A stretch of 64,000 nt of DNA from Antedon mediterranea (taxonomy: Eukaryota > Echinodermata > Crinoidea > Comatulida > Antedonidae). Of the stretch, positions 12,332 to 24,210 are shown one piece after another (within the stretch, counting starts at the first letter, position 1; every line of letters begins with the position of its first letter). The translations under genes were made by a program, and so were the position numbers. The notes beneath the pieces are model-generated. The model did no database searches. It saw only the letters and a program-made list of their open reading frames with translations, and had not been told where the DNA came from. The stretch lies in the NCBI RefSeq assembly GCF_964355755.1, contig NC_092673.1:30261001-30325000 (forward strand). The letters run 5' to 3'.

Positions 12332-13123
12332 ATGGCATACTCTGGCAGTGGTGAGACAAATTCAGCAGGTTATCCACCAGTTAATCAAAGTCGTGGACGA
12401 CGTGGAGAAAAAGTGCAAAACATTAATCTTACTCCGGGTGATTTGGAGATAGTAGCTGAATGCAGGAGGGAAAGTTTTTACTACAGATCACTGCCACTTT
12501 CAACATTGGCTGCGATAGGTACTCACCAACTAATAAGAATGGGCTACCTAACAACAGGGCGTCTTGGTCAAATACCAAAGATTGGCTTTGCTATGTTAAC
12601 CGGGTATTTAGTTGGCAAAATATCGTACGTTAATGAGTGCAAGAAAAAATTTATGAGGCTTGAAAATTCCGAGGTTGGAGAAATGTTAAGGAAGGGAAAA
12701 AATATTGGGCCCGGGACATTTGCTGGTGTACCAAATATTGCAATGGAAACCGAAGAATATGATGAACGTGAAAGTGAAAGGAACGCGATACGTAGCAGTG
12801 ACCCACATGTTAATCTTGATATCGACACGAGTACATTACCATCACTGGATGATAAAATGGACAGACCAGAAACACTTTACCAATTTGATAATGATTTAAA
12901 CGAAAGTCAAGCAGCTAAACCAATGACCACGTATGAAGAATTACGAAAAAGGAATCGTGATCAATCTAATCGCAACACGATGCAGAATAATTTTGATAAT
13001 AAGCAACTTGTAGCATCTGATAGGAGTGGTTCGAAACCGCGTTCTAAACATTTTGAAGATACCGGTTTCTCAAAATCTGTGAAGACTAAAGTCAATACTT
13101 ATGGTGACTCTTGGGACGAATAA
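12332..13123 (+). CDS. OCIAD1: OCIA domain-containing protein 1 (OCIAD1/asrij-like)
   Basis: Open frame of 263 residues from ATG at 12332, directly after a splice acceptor. The OCIA domain covers about residues 30-115, beginning LTPGDLEIVAECRRESFYYR and containing two hydrophobic helices around residues 53-71 and 82-100. Residues near 203 read TTYEELRKRNR, a motif typical of OCIAD1 C-terminal regions. The rest of the tail is polar and low in order. OCIAD1 proteins sit on endosomal and mitochondrial membranes and affect JAK/STAT signalling and respiratory complexes; that role is family knowledge. The whole coding region is in one exon, whereas the human gene has many coding exons. The protein is well preserved, so it looks functional. 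Length is close to human OCIAD1 (about 245). Confidence 0.93.
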   Translation: MAYSGSGETNSAGYPPVNQSRGRRGEKVQNINLTPGDLEIVAECRRESFYYRSLPLSTLAAIGTHQLIRMGYLTTGRLGQIPKIGFAMLTGYLVGKISYVNECKKKFMRLENSEVGEMLRKGKNIGPGTFAGVPNIAMETEEYDERESERNAIRSSDPHVNLDIDTSTLPSLDDKMDRPETLYQFDNDLNESQAAKPMTTYEELRKRNRDQSNRNTMQNNFDNKQLVASDRSGSKPRSKHFEDTGFSKSVKTKVNTYGDSWDE

Positions 13124-14328
13124 AATCCAATTTGTGGAGAGTCCCGAGTCAACTAAAATACATACAATAACTATATAATCATTGAGTGATTAGTGTTCTA
13201 AATAAACATTAAACATTGCGGAATATTGACATTATCAGTGATGAATTTCATGAATAATTTGTAATTGTTGTAATGAGATGAGTAACATATAACATGATGG
13301 AAAGTTAGAATGAAATGAATAAACTTGAATCAGTAAAACTCTTGTGTAACTGGTGCTGATTTTACTTTTCATGTTATTGTTAGTCCACCAATCGACGTTT
13401 TGATTTTTGTCATTGTGAGCTCAAGTATTGTGTGTGTGTGTGCCAAAATATTTATCTTTTACTAATTTTGGTCTAATTAACTAACTAATTAACAGTAACA
13501 TATCTGCAACATAAACATTATCTGTACTAATTTTAGTCAATATTACTATGACAAATAAAAAATATCAATAATGATGAAAAGAGTCATATTTATTAATACT
13601 GTAAAGAAGCATTCACTATTCTTACTCATTAAAAATAAAATAGAAAACATTAAACAAATGCCTCGATTAGATAACTTCACCTATTTAGGATATCAGAAAA
13701 AAAAGAAAAATTGTGGTGCGGCATGTTGGTCTCTCCAACTACAAAAGTACACTATGTTGTGTTCTAGCAGTATATTTTGCAAATCATCTTTCTTGAGGAG
13801 AAGACATTTAGAATTTGCGAATAACCATCTACCTAGTTGTAGACCTAACGTGATTGTGGTTGTTCCCTGGTTCTAACAATTGGTTGCAATTAATATAAAG
13901 AACCAGGATGCATCCAGTCGATCTCCTGCAGACAGAACCATTCATCATTGTGTGTACCATGACCACAAAGGAAAGCACAACCTAGTTGGTAACTAAATCT
14001 ATTTAGGGTGAGCAGGGAGTTCTAATAACAACTCCCTGGTGTGAGCAGTTTTAATTCTGCTCCATTCACCAAGCATCCCCAATTATTCGTGACTCAGATG
14101 TAACCCCAATCCCTGTATTATTGTCCACCAGTCAAAATATTTATCTTGTTACTAATGTCGGTCTAGAACCCAGACTATAATACTGTATACAATCATAGAC
14201 AAGAATTTACAGCAGAGTCTCACCACCTGCAGCAGCCAGTTCAGCTTTAAATTAGAATTAATTCCAAATTAAAAACAATTTGCGTACAAAAGCAAACAAT
14301 TAAAATTTTGACATCTGTTTAAGTTATT
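13124..14328. other. OCIAD1 3' UTR and intergenic sequence
   Basis: AT-rich. AATAAA signals at about 13201 and 13317 are candidate OCIAD1 poly(A) sites. An open frame at 13571-13876 has no family likeness and low-complexity codon use, and is considered spurious. The rest shows no gene before the BCL10-like stop codon. Confidence 0.6.
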
Positions 14329-16358
14329 TTAAATTTGATGGGCGATCAGTGAGGGGTTCTTTCCAGACGAGGATGGTAAATGTTCTGTAGAAAAGAAAAT
14401 TTTTAAACAAATTAAAACATTTGAGATTATATGTGTATGTATACAAATGTCGATCATCTAGTATATACATTTTGTTCTATAGTATTACTAAACTTGTGTC
14501 TAGAATATTTAAAGCAGGGTTCGAAAAATCATCATGACCTTATAGGCCTCAGTGGGTTTATTTACCGTCACTTCTACTGCTGTCCTATAGTTTAAAAACA
14601 GAAAAAAGTGGGGTTCGTTTGACCCTCGAATGCCCCACTGGCTACAGGCATATATTTACTACCTTACCATTGTTGTTCTGTGTTGTAGGCCTCACTGGGA
14701 GGGGGATTGCCCCGGGCTGACCAGGTATCGGAAGCTGCTTCTCAATACTTTTAGGTATCTCTCTGTTGTTGTTTTTCATGTTTGCTTGAGTGTCACTTTC
14801 GTCTAGAACTCTTGAACTAATAATTTCATCATCACTGGGTCTTGGTTTTCTCTCAGCAACTTAATAAAAGAGGGAAATATTTATATTAATAAAACAGTAA
14901 TTAACTATACAATAATACTTTATTCTCAGGTTCAGGTTATCAAATCGCAATGAAAATAGTTTTCCAGAAAGTGAAATGAATCACTCTGAATAGTTAAAAT
15001 TCTAAATGTCTTTATTAAATCTAAAACACCTGAAAATCCACGAAGAAGCAGACAAAGTTGTTGACCAGTAAAGCTTAAATGTCGTTAATGAATGTGAAAG
15101 CAGCAACAAGCTACATTGACAAAATACCATAGGTTTACGGTACTTACTTGAAACAGGTGGGTGATTCTTGAGGTCCTCTAATGCAACATTTAACCGTTTA
15201 ACTATAAAAACTTGTGTTCTGTTTTTCATTAGAGACTTAACAAAAATTTGGAAAGCAGTATGTCCGCGTCTTTTTAGATAGCCAAGGAATGTTCTACACC
15301 TCTGCCTCGTTGTGGTCTGTGACATTATGTCTTCAACGGTTTCTTGATCAAATATTCGTTCTGAACGCAAGAAATCGACATGGTCTGAGGGGTTGATGTT
15401 ATCACAGAGAAAGGCAAAGTTATTTTCAATAACCTGTTGAGGAAAGCAATGGGTTATTATTTATATATGAAATAAGTGTTTAATTAATAAATTATTTTAT
15501 GTTTACCACATTATTCTAAGTAATTAAACTGTCCGGAATGTGGGATGTCTCCCCATTTATTGAGTTTGCTACGTTGTGCATGTGGTTCGTCCCGGCCCCG
15601 GTCCCGGCTCAAATACGTCATGTAAAAGGGAAACCCCCATGTATTTTTTTTTTGTAATTTTCGTTACCAAGCTGCTAAAGTTCTGGCCAATCAACAACTA
15701 TGAATTTTTGCGCGCAATATGTTACGCACCAGTAGTTGCCCAGGGAATAACCATGTCCAACCATTGCATTCTAAATCTTGCAGTCGAACGGAATACAGTA
15801 GGCTTATGGTATTGCTCATGGAGGATACCTCCATGGTATTGCTTAATTGTGTGATAATTTAAAAAACAATTATTTTAAGTACGTGCAAGGTAAGTAATTT
15901 TTCGAACAATCCACGCATGCATCCTGGGATATTTTGTCCAGACGACGGTTTCTTTGGCATTTAATATCAACAAACAAAAATAATATAATTCAGTCACAAC
16001 TAAACGAAGACATGGAATAATCGGCTACTGACTGCCACCCAGAGGTCTTATTAATCACTTATCTAAATTGATTTCTGTTTCTTTATTTGACTAAACATAA
16101 GTTAGGGATATTCTTTTATTTTGCAATACTAAAGGTAAGCCTCTATTATTCAAATATCATTATTCACATTCCACCCACCGACCACCGACCACGTCATCAA
16201 AATTTATTCAACAATAAACAAACATACTTCCTGAATGTCGCCGACATTCCATGTTCAATACAACATACTTAGCTAGGCCTACAGAGCACTGAATGATCGT
16301 GTCTTACCTCACAATGCAGGAAATGTTCATATTCTTCTTTTATTGAAAATCGTGCCAT
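14329..16358 (-). CDS. BCL10: BCL10-like CARD adaptor, four exons
   Basis: Exons: 16308-16358 (ATG, start MARFSIKEEYEHFLHCE), 15148-15434, 14668-14859, 14329-14384 (ends with TAA). Exon 2 encodes a CARD: FAFLCDNINPSDHVDFLRSE, then RIFDQETVEDIMSQTTTRQR and later KNRTQVFIVKRLNVALEDLK. This lines up with the BCL10 CARD pattern (LC..I, H.D.LR, T..R.R, T-Q-F). Exon 3 ends with LPIPGQPGAIPLPVRP, like the Pro-rich tail of BCL10. Length is about 195 residues versus 233 in human. BCL10 bridges CARD-coiled-coil scaffolds to MALT1 and TRAFs to activate NF-kB. Exon 1 in its natural frame does not join exon 2 in frame: one extra base near 15420 shifts it. A start at an internal ATG in exon 1 (MNISCIV) would restore frame. 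A TRAF gene lies next to it on the same strand. Confidence 0.75.
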
Positions 16359-19079
16359 ATTTAGACCTATAGAGAGATTTATCACGGGGTTTTGACTAAC
16401 GTCGAACACAGCTTCGTTACTTTTGTAAGTACAGTATTGTAAGTCTTCAGTCAGTTGTTACATCGAGGCTATAATTACTTAGTCTATTACAGTATTGAAG
16501 TCTGTATGTAGTACTGTAGTTTAAGTGTTGATTTAGGTGAATAACTGGTCTATAACTGGTGATAGTTTAATTTCGACAAACAATCGGTGATAAATCGTAA
16601 GTCTCGTCAAATTGTAGTACTGTATCAGACGACGTGAACATTCCTTGGTTCTCATGATTCGTTACACCCGGAAGTAGCATGATTATTTTTGTATTGTGCA
16701 AACTGGTAATGGACCCGTCCATTTTCAGTGTATAATTCTTAGGCCCTTCTTATTAATAATGAATATTAACATTAACAGTAGTATTAACCATTTGACATTA
16801 ATCGTTACTTTATGTTTAATAGATTATTTGGATTAATTAAATTCAGGTCGGTTAAGAATGTTTATTTTTAGTATTTAGGTCCCTTGCGAAAAGTCGTACG
16901 TCCTAATTACGTCATGCAAAAGGGAAACCCCCTTAACACTGTTGATATTATACGACGTATGTGTTATACAGATTCGACAACCACAATGTTAAAGTAATTA
17001 ATTTTCTTTTATTACAAATAATTATTTAAAGCAATCATGCATAAATTAATTAGGTGCACTACTGAGTGCAATAACGTTAACAAATATTAAACAATCAAAT
17101 TATCAAGAAAAGTGCGATATGGGTGTATATACAGTATTTTTTTAGGCAAGGTAACTAACTACACTAGTAACTAACTACACTAATAACTACATATACTTTC
17201 AAAACTATGCTTATTTAAACTAAGCCTCAATATGAGGTAGCTTAGTACTATATTACTATTACACTTATTTCCAATGAAATTGCCTGATATATGATGACTA
17301 TACAGGTTGAACCAGGGCCTTGAGATAAGGAGGGAAAGTACAATACCATTAAACCACAATACTTTCAAACATGTCTACTCTACTACTACACCTCAATATG
17401 AGGCTTAGTTAGATAGCAGTACTCGGATGCACAATTCAAGGAATTTGATTAAATCCACAATCGAACCAGAACCTCAAAATGAGAAGGGAGGACACTACAC
17501 CAGTAATAATTTACAATATATAGAAATGTATACTGTACTATTAATGTTCGATATACAAGACAAAAATCACTTTGAATGGTTAATAGTTTTTTAAACATTG
17601 TTATATACTGTACAAGTTTACTTTACTATAGTCTGGCTGGTGAGTTCATTGGTGGTTATACAAGAATAAGAATAAAAAGCAGACAAAACAACAGCTAGCC
17701 AGTAGCTGTTTTTATTAATTTTTTTTCTTATTTTCTTGTACAATCCACCACTCTAGCACAGTTACATATTCTACTTAATATTTGTTAGATACAATTTTTT
17801 TAATTTATACAAATCCACTAATATGTCTTATGTATATCATACATTTTGAATGAATAGTAAATCTTTCAGAAACCCAAAGTTCTTTCCTACTTTTAAAAAT
17901 GCATTCTGAAACTTCTTGAAAAATGACCAGCCCAAGATTGTCTTTGAATGTATATACAGTATTATTTTACCTATTATCATGTTAAGAGGCAGTTTTTTGT
18001 GTTTGTTATTTCAACATGCACCGAGTATTCATATGCGAGTCATGAGGCAAGTGTGCTGTAGTAAGACTTTTTTTCTTATCTTGGCCACAAAAAAACAAAA
18101 CAACTCGTCAGCTCATTTATAAATCTCAGTGCATGTCAAGTTTACTCATTAGCAGTGAATGCCAGTGAGTGGCACAAGGGCCTCAAATTTACTCCTACAA
18201 GAGGATTGGTTTAGACCACTCGCTTACAGAGTTCAAAATATTTGTTCTAGAGCCAAACACAAACAAACTTGAGAATAAACAGTAAAATGAAATGGAAATA
18301 TGGAAATTCTTTATTCCCAAATTGAAAAAAACAAAACAAAAGACAAAATTACTGGTGCAAATTTCAAACCTTCTGTTTTCTAAACTAATAATTAGATAAT
18401 AGAGTAGGGATAATCTATTATTATAGCGAGACAATTACAACAGCATTTAGGCCTCTAATATAGAGCCTCTTCTGACACTACCTTGGATTGCTACATTTCT
18501 ATACTGTATGCCTACTTATTTACAATCATTCATTGATAACATTCCTGCTACCATAAAAAATATATTTTTAGATAGAATAAGACCACAATATTTCTATTCA
18601 AGGCCGTGTCAATATTAGACTAATATAAGACTTTTGAAATGATAAATAAAAGGAAATTAAAATTATCTTCTAGTATAATCTTAAAAAGAAACTCCAACAG
18701 CTTAATACAGTAATACAGTTTTTTTTTGTGATATTAAAAAAATAAATCACAAAAAAAACTTAGTTTAGATACGTTCTTATAATTCTGAATATATTTTATC
18801 ATTTATAATGACTTCCGTTTTGTCTTGAAAATAGGGACTAAAACATTGGATGTCTAGAAAACTAAGATCTAGAAAACTAAGACCTAAAGATATCTTAGTT
18901 TTCTAGCTAGAAAACTAAGATATCTTAGGTCTTAGTTTTCTAGACTAGAAAACTAAGATATCTTAGGTCTTAGTTTTCTAGACTAGAAAACTAAGATATC
19001 TTAGGTCTTACTTTTCTACACTAGAAAACTAAGGTCTTAGTTTTCTAGATCTTCGTTTTCTAGACACACCAAAACATTT
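16359..19079. other. BCL10 upstream / TRAF downstream intergenic
   Basis: No gene recognised. A shared segment (ACGTCATG.AAAAGGGAAACC) occurs at about 15616 and again at about 16910, probably two remnants of one repeat. Diverged direct duplications with CCTCAATATGAGG occur near 17225 and 17390. The interval ends with the palindromic array at 18848-19074. Confidence 0.5.
18848..19074. repeat. Palindromic array directly downstream of TRAF
   Basis: Five to six tandem palindromes built from TAGAAAACTAAGATATCTTA and its inverse, separated by CTAG junctions. The array ends six bases from the TRAF stop codon at 19080, so it would lie in the TRAF 3' UTR and could fold into strong hairpins. The core CTAAGACCTAAGAT also occurs in the inverted ends of the element at 24907-28421. 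Confidence 0.9.
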
Positions 19080-22000
19080 CTATTGCTGCTTTAACTCAAC
19101 ACTCACTCTAATAAACATAGTGTCTTCTTTTATGTAAGCATTTCTGCTCTTCTCTACTTCATTTGGTGTAATAAACAGTGGGCATCCTGTCGGGATATTA
19201 CGTTCAGATTTCGGTCTCTGGAACGACGTACTGTTTGGTTCTGGTTTGAAACCATCCATGATGTGCTCGAAGTTATTCTGGTCGATTAACATGAACTTAA
19301 CAATGTGTTTGAAAGGCCACGGCAGAGTAGCGTCATACTTACCACGCAACAACATAAAGAAAATGGAGAAGTGCGAGCCTTTGCCGACTCCATCACCATT
19401 CAGAAACAAGCGGCAGCACATCTTATAACCGTGTGGACCAGAGTAGAACACTGGTGAGTAAATAGATGACCCCTGCTGTATTGCTTCTCTTCTCTTTTTT
19501 CCATAATCAGAAATTTTCCAGATTATGATTCCATTATGGGTGGCGTTTTCATTCTCAGTTATCTTCTCCTGCATTTCCAAAATGGTGTTTTGCAAAACAG
19601 CTAACTGCGTTGGTAACGATGTCATGCTGCTCTTAAATTCTTCTAAAACTTTCAACCTTTCATTAATCTTATTAATTTGTTTTCCAATCTCTTCTGATTG
19701 GTCACTAAGTACCTGCATAGCATCCTGGTATGTTTTTCCATTTCTGTCCAAGATCCGCAAATCTTTCTCTAATTTCTTGATCTGTCTTCCTTGCTTGGTT
19801 ACCATATCTTTGAGACTAATATCCTCCTTATCTGCAACTATGGCATCTACAATCTTTGCAAGCCCTTTTCCAACCTCTTCAACAGTCTCTGTCTTCTTGT
19901 CTTTGATCTTAATATTCATGTGACCTACTTCAGTAGCAAGAGATTCTACAGGAGTAGCAGTTGCAGTTGCACCTATGTTATCTCCAATCTTTGCAAGTTT
20001 ATCTGCACCCTCTGAAAACTTGTTTAACTCTTCTTTAACTTTGACATTAATATCTTCACCTTCTCCATGACTAGCAGTACTTGCTGCATTTATGCTATCT
20101 CCAATCTTTGACGGACTCTCTGCAGCCTTCTCATAATTCGAATCCTCACTTACTTGAGGTCGAAAACCACTCTTCAAGTGAACTTCCATGAATTCCTTTA
20201 CAAGAATGGAAATAAACTGCCGTACTTCAGCAGATTTCAATAGCGTCGGAGTTGCCAACAGGCTTTCCGATGCAAGCTGCTTCAGCTGTTCGACATCCTC
20301 CAATTCAGAACTTGTTGAGGCACCTGCTTGTTGTTCATCACAAGAGTCTACAGATTTGCTTTCTGGTTTACCAAACGAAATCTTATCTTGCTGTTTTATT
20401 TTTGTATTGAAATCTGATTTGTGGTACACTTTGAAGAAAGGTAGAAAGGCGCGGCAGAGTAAGGTTAGATGCTCTTGGATGTTATCTTGCAAATGTTTTT
20501 CAGCTGTGTACAAACTCAACTAAAAATCAAACGATATTTCTAATTATATTTAGGTGATTATAAACTAAATGCAAGGAACAATAAAAAAATGTATTCTACT
20601 TAAGCTTACTGCAGTAATATGTTAAATTATTGAAATTTCTTTTTCATATACAATATTTCTATAAATTAGAGCAAACTGTATTGCAGTAAATGTAATTTCT
20701 GCAGTAACTGCAGTAGAATAAGTTTGACATGATTCTTTTAACATTTTCTACAGAATAAAAGTAATAACCATTAGTGTAGTCCAGCGTCAGTGTACAATGT
20801 AATTTCATAATTTACTTACTTTTGTGTTACAACCAAATTGTGCAAAGACACAGTTGTTGCTTTGAGAACGGGGGCAGTCTCCGGTTTCATTATCTTGATG
20901 AGATGATAACTATAAGAAAAAAACACATGGTATTTTTGTTGTTTAACAGTTTCATCAGAGTTACACTTGTTTGTATACAAAATTAAATAATTAATACACA
21001 CACTGTAAGTTAATAGTAGCATAATTAAAAACTCTGATAGCCAAACTTTTTCATAGATTTAAATCCTCTATTAGGCACAGTACCAAAGAGTCTATGAATG
21101 GATATTTTCAACCTAGAATATTGTTTGTTTTTTTAGTATACTTGCCTAACCAAATTTCGTATATTGTTTATTTGATTATAACTTACAGTATCTCTGAAGA
21201 GCTTCTTCCCACAATACTGACATTCAACTTCTGATTTTGGACATTCTGTGGTGTTGTGTTTCTAAAAGAAAAAATAAAAATTTGAACAACTTTCTACAAT
21301 AAATATTATAACAAATTCCACCTGAAGTAAAGTTCAGAATGATTGTCCTTTATGAAGTAATGTGGACATAAAAATACATCAGGCACTTTAAAAAAAGGAC
21401 CTTGCTCAACGCAGAAAGCAATGGAAAACCATATGAACTGGATGACATATATATGGATTTACAATAACAATTTCTATTTTTTTGAAATTTAAAAGATATA
21501 CTGTATCTGTTTGGTTAAGCACCTTAAGCATTTTTGGTACTCATTGGTGCTACATCTCTTTCAAAACGCATTGGAGAGGGATGGAAGTGGTTCATATTCA
21601 AATATGGCACTTCTTCATGACACAATAAATATAAATTTAACAATACCTTAAGAAACTTATATGCAATCGCACCATTACAGCGTTTGCAGTAGAATGGCCG
21701 GTATGGACATTCTTTTTCAGTGTGAAATTTGTATGCTGCTGTTTGGATGTATTTTCCACAACCAGGATGAGAACACAGTTTGGTTTTGTAACTACAGTTG
21801 GCTTCATGGGCCTGAAATAAAAATGTAAAAAAAAAAAAAAATAGTTTGCTTCGTAGAGCAAAGTGATACATACTGAAACTGGACGTATGGCAGTTACTGT
21901 TTCAGATTAATCATTATAATATTTGGATCATAAGATATTAGCTTTTTTCTGTAATTGTTTCTGTAATGTAATCAATGATGCAAATTTATAAATGTGTATA

Positions 22001-24210
22001 TAATGCATTTTATTTAATGTTTTTACAATCTTGAATTTTACCTACTTTTGTATTTTTGAATTTTATGTCTTTTGACGTTTCTTGTATGTATTTTAATGTT
22101 TGCGCTGATTGTACATATTGGGCAAATAAAGGCTGTGTGTAACTGTAAGCAAGCAGCGCATTCATCATAATTATATTATTTGAACATTTTTCATAACCAG
22201 ATGTGAAAATGTTTACATACTTTTTTTATTACTATGTAAAGTTTTTGATATTCATATTTTTATATATACATATTTTAATTGTTTTAACTCTGAGAATTTT
22301 TACGTATGTTAGTATTGGAGTGTGTGTTTCTAATATTTATTGGTGCATTTCTTCTCTTTATATGTATTGTTTTTATCGTACTTTTTATAATAATCATTAT
22401 TATGTAAAGTTTTTGATATTAATATTTTTATATATATATATATATACATATTTTAATTGTTTTAACTTCTCCTTTGGAGATCAATAACATTATTCTGATT
22501 CTGATTCAGGGGTGGATCCTTTTGAAATTGTGGAGTGCTAATTGGAGATGCCCAGGCTGCATATGCCGCACGCACCTCCAGGGCGGCGATCTCATAATTT
22601 TATCTTGACTTTAAAAAGGCAAAAGACTACTGCTTGATTTTATTTACCTCATAATTTCCAAAAACGCCCTTCCAACTACATCCATTATTGATACATTTAA
22701 CAGCAATCGTTATAAACTCTCGTTTTAAAACAAAGTCTGGAACAAACTGTAGAAATGAAAATGTTATAAAACCAAATACAACATATGAATGAAATTAAAA
22801 TTAAAACTAGATTATGGTGACTTTGGTCACCATGCTGAATTTGTAATACTGTAGGTTCAAATTACTGGCAATCGTGCATGAACAATTTACATTTTTTCTT
22901 TAAAATTAAATATGGTGAAATGAATCAGAAATGAAATGATTAAAGATGTATTGTAAAACCTGAAATATTAAGATTAATTAAATCAGATTTGAATAGGTTA
23001 TTTTGTAGTTTTAATAAAGTATATCCCTTTCATAAAAAAAATAAATATAAAATGACAAAATAAATAAATTCAACCCAAAACCCATTGGCTGACAGCCAAT
23101 TTGACTATATTTTGCTTTAAATTACAGTTTTTCAGGTAAATACATTTTTTTTTTTTAATTCAATTTTTTTAAAAAGTGGATAACTATTATGTGACATTAA
23201 AATGGAATATTTGACAAAAAGAATTAAAACAAATATTTTTTCAGGGGGACAATACATCTTTAAATAACCTTTAAGGTGAGGTTATGTCTATAAGAGCATG
23301 ATCATCTTTTCGAGTTGAACTGAATGGAACTAGTGTGTGGAACTAATGTTGACACTGGAACTGATTTGATGATGACCAGATGACCAGAATTCAAGCTCAG
23401 TGTGAATATAATAAAAAAATTATGTAAATAAAAAGGATAATCACATCAGCATCAATTGTAGAATCTCCTTCAGAACAACCTTCTTGTAAACATCGAGGAC
23501 ATAAATGAGTCTGAGAACTTCTAAAATAAAAAAAATTTCCCTCAATTTATAAATGTGTATCTTAATAATATGACATAAAAACATATGCTGCAGTTAATTA
23601 TTAATTTGTATGTTAGGCTATAGATTAATAATTGATCGCATATTCACTGTGAGCAATAGAAATAAATAAAATTTGAAAGAGAACTATAAAAAACATTGAA
23701 TTAAACTTGCCTACCTGTAAGGGGACCATGTAAAAATTATTCTACTACATACAGTAACCTCTGTTTAATATCTAACCAATTCTTGCAATGATATGTAAGT
23801 TTAAAAAAAAAATACACTGTTTATTGCCTGCTTGCATTGAATCAAACTAAAATATATTACTGCAATAAAAAAATATAGTTACTGCAGTACATGAATTTTG
23901 ACATGATCCCAATCTGGATGATCCAAGTTTACATACTAGATTGATTAGCTTACAAGTTTATAAAAAATAAAACACAGAATTAAATAGTTTGTACAAACAA
24001 GACCACTACATAATGAAACTGAGACTACTCTCAGAATGTACGGACAAACATGGTTTATACTTACTCGATTAATGTTTGAAGGCAATCTTTACAGTATCTG
24101 TGTCCACATGAACTTTGAACTGGATCATTAAGTATCAATTCACACTGAGGGCAAAGGTGTTTTTCGGGATTGATCTTGACAGTTAAAATACCTCGATTAA
24201 AGCCTGGCAT
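19080..24210 (-). CDS. TNF receptor-associated factor (TRAF2/3-like), seven exons
   Basis: Exons: 24065-24210 (ATG), 23445-23520, 22648-22746, 21647-21811, 21187-21261, 20820-20909, 19080-20519. They join in phase to 2091 bases, 696 residues. The RING finger is at residues 20-59 (C20, C23, C35, H37, C40, C43, C56, C59). Exons 3-6 carry TRAF-type zinc fingers with regular Cys/His spacing. Exon 7 adds an acidic linker, a coiled coil around residues 465-545 and a MATH/TRAF-C domain at about 546-696, with KMCCRLFLNGDGVGKGSHFS and LPWPF. MATH details match TRAF2 (FQRP, GCPLF) and TRAF3 (FKPEPNS), so paralogy is left open. TRAFs are ubiquitin ligase adaptors below TNF-receptor and innate receptors, feeding NF-kB and JNK. 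It is longer than human TRAF3 (568) because the linker at about 350-460 has tandem repeats. Confidence 0.94.
21950..22145 (+). repeat. Retroelement 3' tail in TRAF intron
   Basis: The segment ends with TGGGCAAATAAAGGCTGTGTG, typical of the 3' end of a non-LTR element. No coding frame is seen. It lies in the intron between TRAF exons 3 and 4. Confidence 0.4.
22210..22490 (+). repeat. Duplicated AT-rich block
   Basis: A segment containing TATGTAAAGTTTTTGATATT and ending TTTTAATTGTTTTAAC occurs twice, at about 22230-22290 and 22400-22470, with a TATATA microsatellite inside. The open frame across it is a by-product of the low-complexity sequence. Confidence 0.6.
22940..23270. mobile_element. 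MITE family B (AAAGATGTATTGTC ends), copy 1
   Basis: The left end AAAGATGTATTGTAAAACC is matched by the inverted right end GGGGGACAATACATCTTTAA. The interior of about 300 bases is AT-rich. Copies with the same ends and partly shared interior lie at about 31256-31580 and 49405-49748, and a left-end fragment at about 28530. Located in the TRAF intron between exons 2 and 3. Confidence 0.75.

Noticed and set aside
12568-12828. 86-residue minus-strand frame
   Set aside because: Antisense shadow of OCIAD1.
13571-13876. 101-residue plus-strand open frame
   Set aside because: No family likeness, Lys/Asn-rich AT-driven composition, no promoter or splice context; probably 3' of OCIAD1.
15576-15854. 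92-residue plus-strand frame opposite BCL10-like intron 1
   Set aside because: It contains part of a dispersed repeat and has no recognisable domain.
19525-19923. 132-residue plus-strand frame
   Set aside because: It is the antisense shadow of the TRAF last exon, which has clear coiled-coil and MATH coding on the minus strand.
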